From assembly GCA_963969595.1 (NCBI GenBank), contig OZ018408.1, forward strand, positions 9,855,823-9,919,822: a DNA stretch of 64,000 nt, written 5' to 3'. A program made the position numbers and the translations under genes. Positions 1 through 11,533 of the stretch are shown piece by piece. Source of the stretch: Neckera pumila (Eukaryota > Streptophyta > Bryopsida > Hypnales > Neckeraceae). The notes under the pieces are model-generated. The model ran no database searches, was not told where the DNA came from, and saw nothing but the letters and a program-made list of their open reading frames with translations. How positions within the stretch are numbered: position 1 is the first letter of the stretch; each line of letters begins with the position of its first letter.

Positions 1-592
1 TTAAATAATCATACTGCAGATCATACTCTCTGACTTAAAAGGGACATAAGGGAATTAAATAACCAAACTCTAGATTGTGTAGCTTGTCTCTTAGCTGTAG
101 TCTTTCATACAGGATAGAGATGGATATCAATTATACATACTCACACTAGGATGCCTAGCACCCAAATAACGGTTTGTTTTGTCAAATATTTGGGGGGTTC
201 ACTGAGGGTTCAAAACTTTCCTAATGAGTTACACAAGTTGCTTACAACCTGCATACAAACTACTCATGAGAAATCTAATTTTGAGTTGCATTCATGAAAT
301 TTTCACGTTGTACAAAGGTAAGATGGAAAACCAATGCATTGCTGTTCTCATTGCTTATTTTTGGTAGGAAATTGTAAACCAACAAGTGATTCATTATAAG
401 AAGTTGCAGCCTCAACTTTCCCGCTTCAAGCAATTTATGCTTCAAATGTGATATTGCCATTTTTTGCAAACCGCTATGCAAATTAGGAATTAATCTACCT
501 ATCTACATTCATCACTTTATTAAATTTTCAAATCTTGCCTTAATCTTGAGAAAATTTTGTTGTTGGACAATCATTTCAGAATAAAGGAAATA
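1..592. other. AT-rich intergenic sequence
   Basis: No gene, RNA or repeat structure is recognised here. The short open frames have no family resemblance and no splice support. Confidence 0.5.
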
Positions 593-3500
593 ATAGGTTG
601 TGCATAAAGATAAATTATTACAAACAATTGAGTATCTCGCTTGCTACACTAATGTACTAAAATATTCTAAACCTAGACACACAGTGAACAAAGAACTATT
701 TGCATTCATATCTAGTTTGATGCATTTATGTACATGATCTAAACAGTTCAAGATGCTGGTGTGAGACAATTTGACATTAGTAAATCCTTCATTAGCAACC
801 TTGTTAGCAACGTCAAGTATCAAAGTTTAGATCTCTTAGTTTCTAAAGGACCAAGGCCTCTTTTTTGCCAAAGACACTCAAAACTGCCATCTCTATTGAA
901 AAGAGTAAGAAAATTTGAAAACTGTTTTTTTTTTCATATCTAATTGTAGGATCTTGCATTTAACTAGTTTGAGAATGTGTGGAATAAATTTCAAAATTTT
1001 TGACTGCACAAATTGCAAGATATTTATATTTAAGTGAAGAAAACAAGTTTTTTTACACATTGCAAGATTAGATTATTTGACTTCGAACTTTCTTTATCTA
1101 AATTGCACTACAGAATTTTCAAGTTTAAATCTTTCTGGTGGGGAATTGAGTTGAGAGTCTAAAGAATTTTTTTTTAAAAAAAAGCATAATTTTCATTTTT
1201 AAATGAATTGTTAAGTAGAGGTAGGTACAAGATAGAAGGAAAATCTACATGAAATGAATCAAAGCTTTTTTATATAGACAAAAATATAATCTATAAAATT
1301 TTGTTTTTATGTTTTAAAAATCAAATTTTTAAAATTTCTTTTTTTGCTCAATCTTTTCTATTTTCAGCTTCTTTGGGCATAATTTTTGTTCCCAGGCACC
1401 ATCGAAAATAAAATAATATTCCCAGAAAAATAATCAGTCTTTATATTTTTTTTCTAAATTCAAAAAACCATAACAAAAATGGAGACTGTAGTACTTGCTC
1501 AAAATCGAATTAATCCTTTGAAGGGACATTGAAGGATTTTTGAGGCTTGTGGAAGATTTGAATTCTCAATGAGTTTTCAGATTGTGGAGAACGTGTGAAC
1601 TCTATCACATCATAAAATTATATTTAATTAATTTTTTATTATTAAAAAAACACATATTTTTTAAATATGTCTATTATCGTTATTATCCTTTTATTTTGAC
1701 AACAATGCGCTGGTTTGTAGCAAGGAAGACTACCCTGAAACGGTCTTCCATTGACCTCAAAGAAACCTCTAATGCAATGGTCTCTTAGAGGTTAACTATT
1801 CCATTTTTCCATTTAATACAACTTCATCAGTTTTTTCTATTAAAACACAACTTTCAAAAATTTAATATTTTTGTCATAGAGCAATACATATCCAATATTT
1901 ACATTATTTGTTCATAATTAAAAAAATTTAATTATATTTATATGATTTTTTAGAAATGACTAAAATAATATGAGTTTATTAGCTAAATAAAAAAAGCTAG
2001 TAATAAAAATCATAGTATAATTAGTGTACTCTTTTGAGCTCACACCAAACGAAATTTGATAGAAAAGGTCAAAGTGATGTATTTTAAGCTTTCAAGATGG
2101 TACCATCAAAGTATTACAAAAATTACAATTTTAACAATTTTGGAATAAAAGTAGATTATTGGAACAACATTTCTTTAGTCAAGCTTCGAGACATATAAAA
2201 ACAAGAACCATGTGAAATTCAAGTTTGACCCTAAAACTATGCCCCTTTGGACAAGTTTGTCCTTTAAGAATTAAATTGTCAAGACTGGGGACATCAAGAG
2301 GGACATCTATTGGCCGCCCCTCTCACTAGCAAACCATGCAAGAAAAACTTAAGGGATGGAACAATCACAAAAGTTTTGACAACAAGACTTGGAGCAATAA
2401 CTGATCATGGTGTTTGCGAATATGGTTACCATATTACAGTGCTCCTATGTAACGCAGCCAGTGGTCACAAACTCAATTATCAACCACTATAGAAAGTCTA
2501 TTCAAGACAACCATTTTGCTGCCTCATTGACTAGCACAAAGAGCAAAATATATGAGTCTCCTCATTCTAAGTTCCAAACATATCCTTCAACACATTCAAT
2601 TCAAGGAAAATGTAGAGACTTGTTTACTTGAATGTTCTCTAGAATAGTCAATTTATCTGGATCACATAATGTGGATCCTCTTATCTAAACCACCCTTGAT
2701 TTTCAAAGCTTTGTGCCTTGGAACGTCACAAACTCACAATTTTAACACTTTGAAACAGTCATTTAACCAAATACAACTATACTTGGCATTATGTCTAATA
2801 TTGTTGTCAAGTCTCCCGGCTCCCTAGCATGATTAGTCCCAAGCATAATAACCCTCACCCTTTGCAATTCTTAGTTCCTTATGCAATAAATAGAAGATAA
2901 CAAGGTTACTACACAAAATCCCAGGATGAAGGGAATACAGCAAAGTGCACCGTACCTTATATACATTGCACTGGAAGTTGCCATGTGTAGACTATATAGG
3001 GTACAATAGTGCATTCCTCCCGCACTGGGATTTTGCCCACCACTGTCAATATTGACAATTGTTGGTAAAGCAAATAGCTAGAAGATCAAAGAGCAGCCGA
3101 AGAATATTGACAACCTTGTTGGTGATGCAGACAGATTCTAATGGAAACACTTTTGCAAGACTATGTAAATTAAAGGGTTCACTATGAGCAAAAACAAAAG
3201 GGAAAGAAATAGATTACATCTGTCTTCTCTGAACCGCTACTAGAAACTTCATCTTCTTAAAAATGATACAAGGAACAGTCACCTTCGAGAAGTGAAAGGA
3301 ATTTAAGCCCAGCCACACAAGAACAGACCAGTGGTACGTGATTGCCAACCATGCTGACCTTGAACTCATACATCAACCTTTATCCATAGTGTAACAAACA
3401 AATGTGTGGCAACTTAAATGACCGGCAATCTCTTCCACTCAACGCGCTAATCAATTCCGCCTTCAAATCAAGAAGCAACCTCGTCACTGTGATTGTTGGT

Positions 3501-4050
3501 AAAGACGAGCTGCCAAAGACTGAGCCGCAGCGATTTCAGCACATTTCGCTCACTTACGGATGTGCCATTAAAAGGGATTCGAAGGTCTTGGAGGGCTCCC
3601 AGTTCCCCTGCATTCTGAGACTGCAAGAACGCAATTGCAGCAACTGCTTGACGTGGCATAGCAATTGCCACGTCATTTAAAAAAATTTTAAAAAAATTGG
3701 TTAAAATGATGTTTTGGTAAAAAAAAATTTTTTTTTTTTTGAAAAAAAATTTCTCACACGCCCATACCAACATTCATTGAATCTGGCTAGATTGGAGAAT
3801 GGGCCTGAAACGGCACTCCAAGGCCCCCGAATCCCATCTAATGTCTTGTCCCAGTCTGTGGAATTCCATAGGAATTGTTGCAATGGGAAGAAACCAGATC
3901 CGCCACTGGAAAAAGGAATTTTGTCTGCAAGAATAGAGAAAAGAACAAGAGAGACGACCAAACTCTCACCGCGGCTACAGGGGAGACGAGGTCACCGACT
4001 GATTTGAAAGAACCGCACCTATCACTTTTCCAAAAATGATCTGATTTATG
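593..4050 (+). repeat. Segmental repeat block, copy 1
   Basis: This block is diverged but colinear with 11534-14745, with parts shared with 17540-18150. Shared landmarks are the opening around 593 (compare 11534), a stretch around 2455 (compare 12195), the block at 2670-2730 (compare 12395), and a long continuous match at 2816-3360 versus 13816-14350. Copy 1 carries an extra 0.95-kb TTAA-flanked element at 840-1791 that copy 2 lacks, plus extra sequence around 2130-2440. Where copy 2 has CpG, copy 1 usually has TpG or CpA, so copy 1 looks like the more strongly deaminated version. No protein-coding content is recognised in either copy. It could be an old transposon body or the flank of a duplicated kinase locus. 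Confidence 0.8.
840..1791 (+). mobile_element. TTAA-flanked non-autonomous element, copy A
   Basis: Left end TTTCTAAAGGACCAAGG and right end CAATGGTCTCTTAGAGG are degenerate inverted versions of the family terminus CCCCTAAAGGACCAA. The flanks are TTAG (836-839) and TTAA (1792-1795). The homologous position in the duplicated block (TTAA at 11797-11800) has no insertion, so this is a clean filled site against an empty site. The interior is AT-rich, shares subterminal sequence with copies B, C, D and F, and encodes no transposase. The superfamily (piggyBac-like, from TTAA target and CCC start) is inferred. Confidence 0.82.
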
Positions 4051-4220
4051 GACCAATAGGTGCATTTTTTAGTTCTACAATAATCTTGAAAGTCTTCCAT
4101 TGGCCATAAAGTGTTGCCTTAAAAAAATAATAAAATATTACAATTGTTTAATATAGAGAGATTTTATTAATCATAATTTTTTTTTAAGAATATTATTTTT
4201 TAATTTGGACTAACATTAAA

Positions 4221-4700
4221 AAAGAAGTATGGTGGAATTGGTAGACGCTTCAGATTAAATCGTTTGAGAGTTAGTAGAAAAACTTACTAAAATGCTAGCT
4301 TTGACTTAAATTGTTTGAGTGTTAGTAGAAAAACTTACTAAAATGCTAGCTTTGACTTAAATCGTTTGAGTGTTAGTAGAAAAAATTACTAAAATGCTAG
4401 CTTTGACTTAAATAGTTTGAGTGTTAGTAGAAAAAATTACTAAAATGCTAGCTTTGACTTAAATAGTTTGAGTGTTAGTAGAAAAAATTACTAAAATGCT
4501 AGCTTTGAGATTCAACCTAGAAACCTAGGCTGATAATAATTTAAGCAATCCTGAACCAAATCTAATTTTGTGTGAAATTAAAATAGGTACAGAGACTCAA
4601 TGAAAGCTATCCCAACAAATAATATATTAAAAAATATTTAAAAGTTAATTTTTAGATATAAAGCAAGGATAAAGATAGAGTCTAATTTTAAAAGTAGATA
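4221..4700 (+). pseudogene. Plastid-derived trnL(UAA) 5' exon and group I intron remnant (NUPT)
   Basis: The stretch around 4228-4258 resembles the 5' exon of plastid trnL(UAA): a tRNA-Leu D-arm core (GGAATTGGTAGACGC) followed by a decayed anticodon-loop region. Further on, the text around 4543-4562 (AATCCTGAACCAAATC), 4583-4604 (GGTACAGAGACTCAATGAAAGC) and 4669-4683 (GATAAAGATAGAGTC) corresponds in order to conserved core blocks of the plastid trnL group I intron, with several C-to-T changes. The 3' exon is missing. Neighbours are nuclear (a receptor-like kinase gene with a nuclear-type intron starts at 4702), so this is a nuclear insertion of plastid DNA, not plastid sequence. A functional tRNA is excluded by the missing acceptor half and the tandem expansion in the intron. 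Family assignment rests on recognition by eye. Confidence 0.75.
4262..4508 (+). repeat. Five tandem 51-bp units inside the trnL remnant
   Basis: Units start at 4262, 4313, 4364, 4415 and 4466, each exactly 51 bp (the last slightly short) and nearly identical. Each contains GTTTGAG, then TTAGTAGAAAAA, then ATGCTAGC and a GACTTAAAT stretch corresponding to the end of the trnL 5' exon. The unit therefore spans the exon-intron junction of the plastid gene. Near identity between units, against the stronger decay of the rest of the remnant, suggests that the amplification is younger than the insertion or is being homogenised. Confidence 0.9.
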
Positions 4701-4701
4701 C

Positions 4702-6510
4702 CTAATTAATATATTTATCCACATAGAATACAGTATCAGATGGTGTCAAGTCTGATAATGACAATGAAGGCGTGTGTGGCAATCTAGACATTGGTTGGAC
4801 CTCCCTCACAAAGCTTGTTTTTTTCAGAGACCTTCTTGTAAAACTCATCAATCCTTTGCGCCAACTAGGACTACTCTCCTTTTTCCCAAAGAATACAGTA
4901 TTGGATGGTGTCCATTCTGACAATGAAAGCGTGTGTAGCAATCCTTCATGACTAGACACTGGCTGGACCTCCCTTGCAGAGCTTGTTCTTAGAGACCTCC
5001 TTCTTGTGGAACTCATCAATCCTTCGCGCTGACTAGTACTATTCTCCGAGAACCAACTCTGGATGTGCACCAACATTTTGTGCAATTCCCCCATGTTGGG
5101 CCTCTCCTGCGGCTCAAGGCGCGTGCACAAGAGTGCCACGCCCAACATCATGGCCATCTTCTGCGAGTGCATCGGAAGCTCCGGCATTAGCTGTGGATCC
5201 AGCATGTTCTGCAATGCCGGGGAGTTGGAAAGCGTGGCTCGCACCCACTGGGGAAGCGTTTGGTTGGGCTCCAGGATAAAAGGGTTGCGTCCTGTGATCA
5301 TCTGGAGTAAGATGATGCCAAAGCTGTACACGTCGCCCTCCATGCTGGGAATCCCAGATGATGCCACATCTGCTCAAAAGGAAATGGGATACGAATCGAC
5401 TATTAGGATATTGCAAACATACAAATTCATTTCTTGCTATCATAGCATTGTCTCCAATTGAGAAGAAACCTTAGTTACCGTCCTTATTGGTTTAGCAAGT
5501 TCGTTAAAATGGCATGTTCAAAGTGCCAAAGTTGTTGCTTTTAATCATTCAAAACTTCAAAAACTAGCTCACGAGGACTGTTTTGAATATGAAAAATTCA
5601 GTGGGGTATGTCATTGAAGATCGGTACGCCAATTTCACGGAATATATTTCGCCAATTAAACAAAGATGAGGTTTGCTTTTCATATTAATTGTTAGGAAGC
5701 TCAATCTTGAGCGTCTTCCTTTCAAGATTAATAGAAGTATGCTCCCTAACTTCAACACTAGTATGTCTGTCTTAAATTTGTGAATGAGCCACAATAAAAA
5801 GGCTTAAACTAATCATTTTTGTTGCATAGAATAAAATTAAAGAAAAACTCATATGCATATAAATGAGGTATAAAACATGCGGTTAGAGCAGGTTGCAACG
5901 AGAGCTCACCAGGAGCCGTATATCCATGAGCAGCGGCAACGGACGAGGAGGGAGACGTCTTAGGAATAAACCCTTGCTCTTTCAAAACCCTTGGAACTCC
6001 ATAATTAGCAATCCGGGTCTCCATTTTCGCATCAAAAAGAATGTTACTAGGCTTTACATCCCCATGCACAATCGGGTGCCAGCTCTCCATATGCAAATAC
6101 TTCAACCCTGCAGCCACTTCTAGTGCAATCTTAAGCCGAACAGTCCAGTCAAAAGCTCTATTCACTTCTACATTCTCAGGTGGATGCAGGAAAGAATCCA
6201 AGCTGCCATTTGGCATGTATTCCAACACCAAGGCTTTTGTTTCAGAACTGGAGCAGTAGCCCAACACCTTCACCAAGCTCTTGTGTCGGATGTGGCCCAA
6301 GATTTCAAGCTTTGCTTCTAACGCCTTTGCAGACTCTTTGTTTCCAAATTCAGGGGTTGTAATTGCCAACCTCTTTACAGCCACTGCCGTTTCATCAGGA
6401 AGCTTCCCTTTGTATACAGTGTTGAGCTCTCCCCCACCAATGTGCCCTGTTTCGATCAATTGATCTTCCACTACGAGAACCTCATCTGGGGTCTTGAAAG
6501 TCTTTTCCAT
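4702..6510 (-). CDS. LRR-RLK XII (FLS2-like) kinase without ectodomain, probable pseudokinase
   Basis: Two exons join cleanly: 6510-5910 (starting ATG) and 5369-4702, with donor GTGAGC at 5909 and an acceptor ending at 5370, giving 422 aa. Order of motifs: glycine loop at residues 23-31 (GHIGGGELN, last glycine replaced), VAVK lysine at 46, HGD-V-K-P-S-N at 149-155, NYG where DFG is expected at 169-171, APD where APE is expected at 199-201, then DVYSFG and the C-lobe. HGD instead of HRD is the non-RD type known from immune receptors of subfamily XII such as FLS2, whose kinase this most resembles. Loss of the DFG aspartate predicts no or weak catalysis. No LRR, signal peptide or membrane segment is visible upstream, so the gene is a kinase-only fragment, unless distant exons exist. 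The stop codon lies beside the plastid-derived segment. The C-terminal tail is internally duplicated. Confidence 0.75.
4705..5028 (-). repeat. Tandem duplication of about 55 codons in the kinase tail
   Basis: After the kinase domain the protein contains two successive similar segments, 5028-4861 and 4860-4705. Each runs GLM-S-x-TRR-SL, then REVQP, then LSLS-x-x-TPS-x-TVF. The in-frame duplication keeps the reading frame open and differs at many positions, so it is not recent. The segment has many Ser and Arg residues and no known domain. Confidence 0.85.
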
Positions 6511-7981
6511 ACAAATATTTAAGAATTAACACAAAAATTTACAAACATTTGAATGGACCAAAAAAATCTTATTTTGTATACTAGAGTACATGTCCAAAAA
6601 TCATAGAACACTTTACAATCGTATTTACTATCAAGGTCAACATTCCATGCCAAATATTTAATTAAAGTTGGGAAATCAAATCCTATAGATGGTTTAAACA
6701 AGAATATTTCTTTGAAATATATGATTTCTCCATCCAAAAAAATTATTTTAAAAAAGACTATTTTCCTAGAATGCCAACATCTTTTATCAGAATTATTTTT
6801 TGTCGACAATGATAGCCAAGCATGACATTAGGGTGGATGCAAGAAACACCTACCAATTTTGTTGCACTTACAATACTCATGCCTTTTTTCTTAGAATACT
6901 TTAAAATTAGAAAAATAATTTTTAAAAAATAAAAAAAATATGGCTAATGTATATATACACCTTTAATATGGAGGTAACCACCAAAAGAAATGCATAGAAA
7001 AATTACTTAATCAGGAGAACTAGAAATCTACCAAAGCTCAAGAAAATAGATACTTTGATGTTTTAATTCAATAAATATAGGAAAAAAAATTAAATACATG
7101 AAATAAAAATTGTCCATTTGTAGGAACTCTACCGAGATGGTCATTCACCCAAAAAACCTCCAAAATAATATTTTTTATGTTACAAAATGCAAGCAAAAAG
7201 AAGTGCTTTTTGTGGACTTCCACACCACATACAATTAATTAATTTTAAAATTCCTTTGAACAGTAGCTACAAGTCTACTAGAAGACCATCCTTCCAAATT
7301 TCAAATCAAAATTTGTTTTTTTGGTACTAAATAGTACCAAAACCCTCCAAATTGGCAAATGTGTGGCATAAAATCAGGGGCTATTTTTGGACAATAAACT
7401 ATCTTTGAAAGTTACAAAAAAACTAGGCAAGGTATATAATAGTCATGAGTACCTTATCTATAAATCTTGAGTCATTTGGAGCTAAAACACAAAATATATG
7501 GCCAAAAAACAAATCAGCATGTACTCATGTAGGGTGACACAACATAGAACAAGTGTTTCTTACAATCTCCCATTACCAAAAGTTTAATTAAAATTTTCTA
7601 AACTTAAATGAATAGGTAAAAACTAATTATATATTAGATTATGCTTGCATCATATTATTCACTGTGGAGCTTTGAAAACATGCATAATTAGCTTTTTCAA
7701 CTCATATCCTAAACATATACCTCACGATGTTATGAACTAAATCTAAGCTTCAAAATCTTAAAATACAAATATCATAATAAAAAATACCTTTGCTTGAATC
7801 TTGTGACTTGCTGAAAAGTTATTTGTAATTCTAATCAATTCGGCAATTGTGAACTTTTTGGCTTGAAAGTTATTCCCCACTTGATAAAAGGTCATGCATA
7901 GCAAAGCAAAGAGTCAAGATCATTCAATATGTCACATATACATATCAAGGTTTAGAAACATAAACATGAGATCTCTAATTT
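6511..7981. other. AT-rich spacer between the two kinase genes
   Basis: I see no conserved coding frame here, in particular no LRR repeats that would supply an ectodomain for the kinase at 4702-6510. It may contain the 3' end of the kinase gene at 7982-9778 if the donor at 8052 is used. Confidence 0.45.
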
Positions 7982-9778
7982 CTAGTGTATAATCTTCTCT
8001 GCTACAATCATACATCCTAACTCAATGCACAAAATTAGATGAAGAAACTTACGAGACATTAGAAGTGAACACTGTAATCGTTGCAACTCTGCAAAAATTT
8101 CAATAAAACAAGGACGTTTACTTGCATCTGCATTCCAACACTTCTCCATCAAGGACTTCATACCAGAAGGACTATGATTAGGTAATTGAGGACGATCACC
8201 CTTCAATACTTTCTTCTTTACTTCATTTAGGTTGTGCTCTTCGAAATAAGGCATTTCTCCAGATAATATCTCATAGCAAACCATAGCAAAGCTATACACA
8301 TCGCTTTTGAAAGGATGTTTTGTAACATTGGCATCAATGTTCAAAGTTTCAATCGAACTTTCAGCAAGGTGGAGTTTTATCATTTCTGGAGCCATCCATC
8401 GTGCAGTACCCATATTGGGAGTTTGGTTGCTTTGGGTCAAGCTCTTCAATTTTATTCTTGACAATCCAAAGTCGGACACTTTCGCCAAGACATACGCAAT
8501 CTTCTTGTCCTTTGTCTTCACATATTTCACAAGGATATTCATTGATTTCAAGTCTCGATGAACAATCTGCATCTCATGCAAGTATTTCATGCCACCTCCA
8601 ATCTGAAGCATCATATCGATTGCTTCAAGTATATCAAATGGATATCCCCGCGTCTTGTTTTCTTTCATTCTCCTTCGAATCAAGCTAAAAAGATCTTCGT
8701 CCATTAACTCCATGACCATGAAACATTCTTGATCATCCTTTCCATAGCCAAATAAGGAAGTAATGTTGGGATGGGATAGTGTTTGTAAAATGGACACTTC
8801 CTTCTCAAAATCAGGTGAATCTCGAGAATAGAATGTCTTCTTAGCAACTTCCATTCCTAGCCACGATGCCTTGAAGACAGTGGCAAAGGCACCCCTTCCC
8901 AATTTCTCCTTTTCTTTAAGGTTGTCCTTGTCATTGTGAAAAAATCTTGGTGTGCTACCATCTTTGTGACCTTGCGGTTGTTGAAGTGTCTCAAATAGAA
9001 GAGTTGCCAATTGGTACACTTTCCAATTTGTTGGCTTGGTCTGAAGCAATGCATACAAATTCTTCAACAATGATTCTTGATCATTATATGCCTTCTCTTC
9101 AACAATTTTAACTTCGGATTGATATATACTATCAATGGAGGTTGATGTCAAGACTCGACAAAAGGATTGCGAAATGACCTCCAAATAAAAGCCTAGCAAT
9201 GATATGTGCTCCGATAAACTTGTCATTGTCATGGTAGCTTGAATCCATCTATCTTGGCGACAACTTTGAATGAAGTTCTCCACAACATTTGCAAAACCAT
9301 ATACAAGCTTGATAATTTCAAAGCAATTTGTAATGTCTTCTGGTGGAAGAGTCTCGGCACTCTCCATGACCAATTTCAGCTTATCAGCCAGATATTTGCA
9401 TTGGTCATAGTTGAACTTGGGAGGAGTGAACATAATACCCTTTGAAGTCATTTTTCGCACACGCTCCATACATTTTTTTGTGAGCTTCAAAAAATCTTCG
9501 GATGTATGGGCTGGATGACAAAACACAATCTAAACATCAATTTGTACAATGTATTAACCATAATTCTTACTATCTTAGGAAAGAAAACATCTCAAAGACT
9601 TGCTAATTCAGTTGAAACAAATGTTAACATTACTATTATAATCTAACATCACACGAACAAATACATTCCATACAAGATACAATGTCATTTCTATAATTTT
9701 ACCCAAGCAAATTTATTAAGGGATGAGAAGTTTACCATTTACAGTGACATTTGACTTGAATAGCGTAGACAACGACAT
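7982..9778 (-). CDS. DUF1221/MLKL-like protein kinase with intact catalytic motifs
   Basis: Exon 1 is 9778-9736 (14 codons, donor GTAAAC). Exon 2 starts at 9510 after a CAG acceptor. This splice is supported by the paralogue at 15615-16938, where the same boundary is conserved. The first ~200 residues are an all-helical N-terminal region of the DUF1221 type (called HeLo-like in plant MLKL proteins). The kinase follows with GRGAFATV near residues 219-226, VAKK lysine, HRDLKSMN near 332-339, DFG at 361-363, APE at 388-390 and DVYSF. Unlike described MLKL pseudokinases, Lys, HRD and DFG are all present, so catalysis is plausible. The family is associated with immunity and cell death in angiosperms; a role here is inference. 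A strong donor (GTAAGT, 8052-8047) near the C-terminus suggests a further unidentified exon; otherwise translation ends at 7982. Confidence 0.8.
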
Positions 9779-11533
9779 CTTCACAACACCCACACCTCAT
9801 CAAGAGCACCTTGCAAGTGGATAGGATTTGTGCTTCTTCCTAAAAAACATATCATCATTCAATGGTAGCATCCAAAGTACACAAAACATACCTCTTCTAC
9901 TACCAAATATGGTTCAATGTTCATTCTTGATGTGCTTTACCTTCAAATGACGACAGGCCGTTGCAAGAAACATTGAAATTTGAAAGGAAGGTACATATAG
10001 TAGTTTCAGACATTGAGTAATTATTTTGAATTTTTGGAGATTATTTCAAAAAAAATTTTAGCACCTAATTGGATGTCTATCTTGGCCATTTGGGGGATTT
10101 CTAGTACTACTTCCAACTCATAAATGCAAATTGAAATTGGAAAATTGAAAATTGAAAATTGAAATTGGAAAATTGGAAAATTGAAAATTGAAAATAAAGG
10201 TGAAAATTGGAAAAGAAGGAATTCTACTAAAGTTACACAAGCCTACAAAAAGACTCTCTGAAAATAATAAAATGTTCACCTTCCACATGTGCTCAAAATG
10301 CACTACTTTTGCGCATGTGTAGAGAATACAATTTTCTTTCCCAAAGATGAAAATGGTTGAGAAGAAGCATCTTTAAGTTAAGAAAAATGACATTTGGGGG
10401 GGACACTTTGAGATTTTGTTCAAAGTGTCTATATTCTTGCATTTTTCAAAACTCTTTGACCGTACATAGCTTTTAAAGATAAATTTTCTAGGTCTGAAAT
10501 TTTCATACATATTTTTTTGAATGTTTATAAATTATTCATATTTTATTTTATTTCAAAAAAAATTATTCCAAAAGTCACAATACTCCAATACTAAGGCCAT
10601 TTTGAGCCAAAATTGTTTAGTGTTTCTCGCAACTATCCTAACACCTACACCTATGCCATCAAGCTTGTATTTTTGACAATTCCAAATTTACTCTTGAAAT
10701 TACCCTCTACAATCTAGATCTTGTACCAAGTTTTCTAAATATAAAAGAACATGATTGACATCAACCATTACTCTACTTTATTTTTTAGAATATTTACCAA
10801 ATTGAAAGGAATTTGAAAAACATATGATCAAATTTGTTAGAATTACATATCAATTTGAAATTTCTAAATCTTTTACAAAAATATCGGCAATGATAAGGAA
10901 CATTTTGATGAAATTTGCAATAACAAATGTTTTCTTTACAACAATTTATGCCAAGAAAACAAATTTACTACTGCATTCTAGGATTTAGATCTACATTCTT
11001 ACATTCATCAATTTTTCTTGATTCTATGTTCTAAAATTGTTGGAAGACAACAAAGAAAAATATCTTTCATTTGCAAGTGAACTCACATCAACCAAGAATG
11101 AGAAAAAGAATTCAAATTAAAGTTTTTTAAAATTTTAATAACAAAAAATCAGAAAATAGTATTAAGAAAGATACAGTTCTCAACTTGAAACATTGAGGTT
11201 TTCATGATAAAGGAACTACACCTGTACTAGGGACTCCTTGGAATTCTTGCAATTGCTACCTCAATCCACATTACTATACTTGTTTGCTCAATTCTTAATT
11301 TGCTGTGAAACATGTTGATAAAAGCACATTAAACAATGATTAGTTGAAATCTATAAAAGCAAAGTAAACAAGTGCCCACCACCACATATAGGTGCACACC
11401 ATCAATGTGAATTCTAAGGTACATAAAGCTTCAGAGGATTAAAATAGATGTAAGACCAAAAGGCTAAACCACTATTAGGAGCTTAACAAAATCCATGTTT
11501 TACTAAATGGAGAAAGAAACCAAGGTAATATAT
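9779..11533. other. Upstream region of the DUF1221 kinase, AT-rich
   Basis: The first ~250 bases upstream of the ATG are related to sequence upstream of the broken paralogue near 16950-17030, consistent with duplication of the whole gene including its 5' region. No other gene is recognised. Confidence 0.45.
10127..10215. repeat. Low-complexity AAATTGAA/GGAAAATT repeat
   Basis: A simple-sequence tract of overlapping AAATTGAAAATTGGAA-type units. The open frame on the minus strand here is an artefact of this repeat. Confidence 0.85.

Noticed and set aside
2215..2275. Possible further TTAA-family terminus (TTTGTCCTTTAAGAATTAA)
   Set aside because: It resembles the right terminus, but no matching left end with TTAA could be found at a sensible distance.
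4262..4508. Regular 51-bp repeats considered as a CRISPR array
   Set aside because: The units are directly adjacent without variable spacers, and the context is a plant nuclear genome.
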